64,000 nucleotides of DNA from Leptobacterium flavescens (GTDB taxonomy: Bacteria; Bacteroidota; Bacteroidia; Flavobacteriales; Flavobacteriaceae): positions 744,001 through 808,000 of the forward strand of contig NZ_JAABOO010000001.1 in NCBI RefSeq assembly GCF_010671605.1, written 5' to 3'. Each line of letters begins with the position of its first letter. The first letter of the stretch is position 1. Both the position numbers and the translations under genes were made by a program. Positions 61,413 to 64,000 of this stretch are shown here, piece by piece. The notes under the pieces were generated by a model, which ran no database searches, was not told the DNA's origin, and saw only the letters and a program-made list of their open reading frames with translations.

Positions 61413-63836
61413 TTATTTGTTATTTTTTTCCGCCAATCTTAAGATATCACCGAAGACTCCCCGGGCGGTTACCTGTGCTCCTGCACCTGCTCCCTGTATG
61501 ACCAGGGGTTGTTCTCCATAGGATTCGGTATATATCTCGAAAATTGAGTCGGAGCCCTTTACCTGTCCTAACGCACTGTCTCCCGGAACCGATTCCAGTT
61601 TTACTTCCAGCAACCCGCCATCCTCTCTGGAAAGGTCTCCCGAAAGATCCCCAACATATCGTAACACATGATTGCTTTCCTGTTTTTCTTTTATCTCATG
61701 ATATACATCATCGAGTTCATCTATTCTGGATAAAAATTCTGTTACTTCTCCATTTCGCAAATTTTCCGGGATCAGATTGTGGATACTGATATCGCCAAAC
61801 TCGCTTATCAGGTCGAGTTCCCTGGCAAGGATCAGCAATTTTCGTCCCACATCATTTCCACAAAGGTCCTCTCTGGGGTCGGGCTCCGTATACCCCCTGG
61901 AGATAGCATTTTCCAGCACCTCACTAAAGCTGATATCTTCTACCGAGAAAGTATTGAACAAATAACTTAAAGAGCCTGAAAACACCCCTTTTATACGGGT
62001 AATATTCTCTCCCGAAAGATGAAGGAGCTTGATCGTATCTATCAGAGGTAAGCCCGCTCCCACATTGGTCTCATACAGATATTCCTTCTGATTCAATCGC
62101 AATTGCTCTCTCAGGTCTTTATAAAATCCGTAATCTATGGTATTTCCTATTTTATTTGCCGAAACCAGATCGAATCCGTTCTCAATCAGATCGGTGTAGT
62201 GATAAACAAAATCCTCGCTGGCGGTAACATCTACCGCTATCAGATTTTCCAGGTGATGCTTTTTAGTATAGCTGATAATATCTTCCAGGCCGTAATTAAT
62301 CGCCTTTTTATCAAAATCGGCGGTCCAGTTCTCGGAAATACCGTCCTTATTCAGCAATACTTTTTTTGAATTGGAGATCGCAAAAATGTTCAGGTCAATA
62401 TTTTTTCTTCTCAATACTTTTTCCCTGCTTTCATTGATCTGTTCTATCAGCGTCCCTCCGATCAGGCCTTTCCCGAAAACGGCAATATTAACACGCTTGG
62501 ATATTCCGAAGATCTCTCCGTGAATAACATTTACGGTTTTTCTCAGATCCTTCTTGTGGATCACCAGGCAGACATTCTTTCCCGAAAGGGTATTGTTGAT
62601 CAATATGGGTTCGATATCGTTCTTTACCAAAGAATAGAAAGCATTGTGAAAGGTCTTCAGGTCCTGCCCTACGGTAGAGATAATTACCACTTCATTGTTA
62701 AAAGTTATACCGTGAACATCCTTTTTCTCTATATCGCTTTCAAACTCCTGCTCCAGGGTTTCCTTTGCCCGAGCCGCATCTGCTGTTTTAATAATAAAGC
62801 CTATGGCGCGTTCCGAAGATCCCTGGGAAATAATATTAACACTAATGTTCTCTCTTGACAGGGAATTAAAGATACGGGCATCTATCCCCACTTTTCCCAG
62901 CAGTCCCTGCCCTTCAAAATTAACCAGGGTCACATCATTAATTACATTGATAGATTTTATCCCCTTCCCGTTATTTTCTGAGGAGATAAGTGTTCCTTCA
63001 TTCTCCGGATTAAAGGTATTCAGTATCCTTAGCGGAATATTTTTCTCAATTAAGGGAACGATCGTCTTTGCATGCAGGATAGATGCGCCAAAATTAGCCA
63101 GCTCATTGGCTTCCTGAAAACTCAGATGGGTGATCTTTTTTGCATTGTGCACCCATTCCGGATTGGCGGTGTAAATCCCGTTTACATGCGTATAATTCTG
63201 AAACTCCTCCGCATCCAGGTAGTTGGCAAGCAGAGAAGCCGTATAATTACTTCCGTTCCTTCCAAGAGTAGTTGTTTCCCCTTCCTGATCGGAAGCGATA
63301 AAACCGGTGACTACTGCTATCGCTCCAGCTTCCAGTTTTTTAAAGTGATCCCTGATATTCTTGCGAGAGACAGCTTCAAAAGGCTGAGCATCTCCGTGGT
63401 TCTTATTGGTGATGATCAGTTTCCTGGTATCGGTCAACTCGGCTTTGAGTCCGTTTTCTTTCAAAAGGATCGTTACCACCTTAACCGATAGCAATTCACC
63501 CTGAGAAAGTACTTTGTCTTTTACCTTATTACTGTAATCCCCTAGTAACTGAACCCCTTCAAAAATGCGTTCCAACAGGTCGAATTCCTCTTCCAGACAG
63601 ATATTGTCACAAGGGTCTAGCTGATACTCCTTGAACGCCCTGAATTCCTCACTAAAGCTTTTTCCGTTTTTAGCCAGTTCCAGGATGTTTTCCAGTCTGT
63701 CGGTACTATCGCCCCTGGCAGATAGCACCACTACCACCTGTTCTCCGCTTTGGTGTTTGTTCTTCAGGATACTGATCACCTGTTTTAATCCGTCTCCATT
63801 AGCAAGGGATTTTCCCCCGAACTTAATGATCTTCAT
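61413..63836 (-). CDS. thrA: Bifunctional aspartate kinase/homoserine dehydrogenase
   Basis: An 807-residue fusion supplying homoserine. The kinase part (about 1-290) begins KIIKFGGKSLANGDG; the usual KFGGTS threonine is lysine here. It continues with TTLGRNGSNYTASLLANYL and FTHV-like THVNGIYTANP in place of the common TDVDG. Central ACT domains (about 300-445) imply amino-acid feedback. The dehydrogenase part (about 455-807) starts VAVFGKGLIGGTL (here NIAVFGKGLIGG) and has VGAGLPLIDTIKLL, then SGSLSYLFNTF. It is 2 bp after metX, ahead of OsmC and metZ, so is directed to methionine rather than threonine synthesis. Confidence 0.93.
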   Translation of the reverse strand: MKIIKFGGKSLANGDGLKQVISILKNKHQSGEQVVVVLSARGDSTDRLENILELAKNGKSFSEEFRAFKEYQLDPCDNICLEEEFDLLERIFEGVQLLGDYSNKVKDKVLSQGELLSVKVVTILLKENGLKAELTDTRKLIITNKNHGDAQPFEAVSRKNIRDHFKKLEAGAIAVVTGFIASDQEGETTTLGRNGSNYTASLLANYLDAEEFQNYTHVNGIYTANPEWVHNAKKITHLSFQEANELANFGASILHAKTIVPLIEKNIPLRILNTFNPENEGTLISSENNGKGIKSINVINDVTLVNFEGQGLLGKVGIDARIFNSLSRENISVNIISQGSSERAIGFIIKTADAARAKETLEQEFESDIEKKDVHGITFNNEVVIISTVGQDLKTFHNAFYSLVKNDIEPILINNTLSGKNVCLVIHKKDLRKTVNVIHGEIFGISKRVNIAVFGKGLIGGTLIEQINESREKVLRRKNIDLNIFAISNSKKVLLNKDGISENWTADFDKKAINYGLEDIISYTKKHHLENLIAVDVTASEDFVYHYTDLIENGFDLVSANKIGNTIDYGFYKDLREQLRLNQKEYLYETNVGAGLPLIDTIKLLHLSGENITRIKGVFSGSLSYLFNTFSVEDISFSEVLENAISRGYTEPDPREDLCGNDVGRKLLILARELDLISEFGDISIHNLIPENLRNGEVTEFLSRIDELDDVYHEIKEKQESNHVLRYVGDLSGDLSREDGGLLEVKLESVPGDSALGQVKGSDSIFEIYTESYGEQPLVIQGAGAGAQVTARGVFGDILRLAEKNNK

Positions 63837-63838
63837 TT

Positions 63839-64000
63839 CTAGTTTTTTATTAGTTCTGTATCAAATACATCCGACAACAGCTCGGACAGTTGTTTAAATT
63901 CTATTAAAAATGCATCGTGCCCGTGAACAGACTCGATAACGCTGTAATACACATTCTTTTTTAGCTGAGAGAGCGCCAGGAAAGCTGCCTTATTCTCTTC
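63839..64000 (-). CDS. metX: C-terminal part of homoserine O-acetyltransferase (partial)
   Basis: The minus strand is open from the window edge to the TAG at 63839-63841: 53 codons ending TELIKN. The segment YYSVIESVHGHDAFLIEF contains the catalytic-triad histidine region (HGHDAFL) of the MetX alpha/beta hydrolase fold. The enzyme activates homoserine by O-acetylation. It is cut by the window end, and the gene continues beyond 64000. Its stop is 2 bp before the thrA ATG. Confidence 0.85.
   Translation of the reverse strand, partial: EENKAAFLALSQLKKNVYYSVIESVHGHDAFLIEFKQLSELLSDVFDTELIKN

Overview
The window is chromosomal DNA from a member of the Flavobacteriaceae (Bacteroidota); I cannot name the genus. 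The evidence is gliding genes (gldA, gldB, gldC), the Bacteroidota-style dcw cluster without ddl, an FtsZ tail ending NNSFLHDNVD, -7 boxes of the TAnnTTTG type, weak ribosome binding sites, and a split metH with a SAM riboswitch. Nearly all genes are on the minus strand and form long, tightly overlapping operons. There is no rRNA, prophage, insertion sequence, CRISPR array or defence island.

Layout from left to right. (1) 1-580: the first 19 codons of an unrecognised leftward gene, a repeat-rich spacer and a tRNA-Arg. (2) 579-16866: yqeY and the complete division and cell-wall cluster (mraZ, rsmH, ftsL, ftsI, murE, mraY, murD, ftsW, murG, murC, ftsQ, ftsA, ftsZ), headed by three 10-bp MraZ operator repeats. 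(3) 17067-23822: an alpha/beta hydrolase, engB, gldC, gldB, nadE, an orphan response regulator with a substituted phospho-acceptor, and a dnaG whose zinc ligands are replaced. (4) 23968-39633: a sigma-factor locus, a polyprenyl synthase, rlmN, queA, aroA, a MazG-like enzyme, three tandem DUF3857 proteins, dtd, rsgA and a small secreted protein. (5) 39683-44149: the phenylalanine/tyrosine operon pheA-aminotransferase-NTF2-like-tyrA-DAHP synthase/chorismate mutase. It is preceded by an undetected 21-codon leader peptide with ten aromatic residues, a mutually exclusive hairpin set and an intrinsic terminator, which together make a ribosome-mediated attenuator. (6) 44449-48236 and adjoining genes: an AraC regulator, gldA, a serine hydrolase, a GIN-domain lipoprotein and a PagL-like outer-membrane protein. 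(7) 49369-64000: a sulfur and methionine block running metX (partial), thrA, an OsmC protein, metZ, sulfite reductase, siroheme genes, ferredoxin-NADP reductase, the SAM-I riboswitch, metH (two genes), a four-helix-bundle gene and metF.

The sulfur block is coherent: reductase plus siroheme synthesis yields sulfide, metX/thrA/metZ make homocysteine, and metH/metF methylate it under SAM control.

Besides the attenuator, the least explained signal is intergenic DNA with a strict 7-bp period. Several arrays start at the stop codon of the upstream gene. Two bracket four-helix-bundle coding sequences, one intact inside the met operon and one apparently decayed between mraY and murD.
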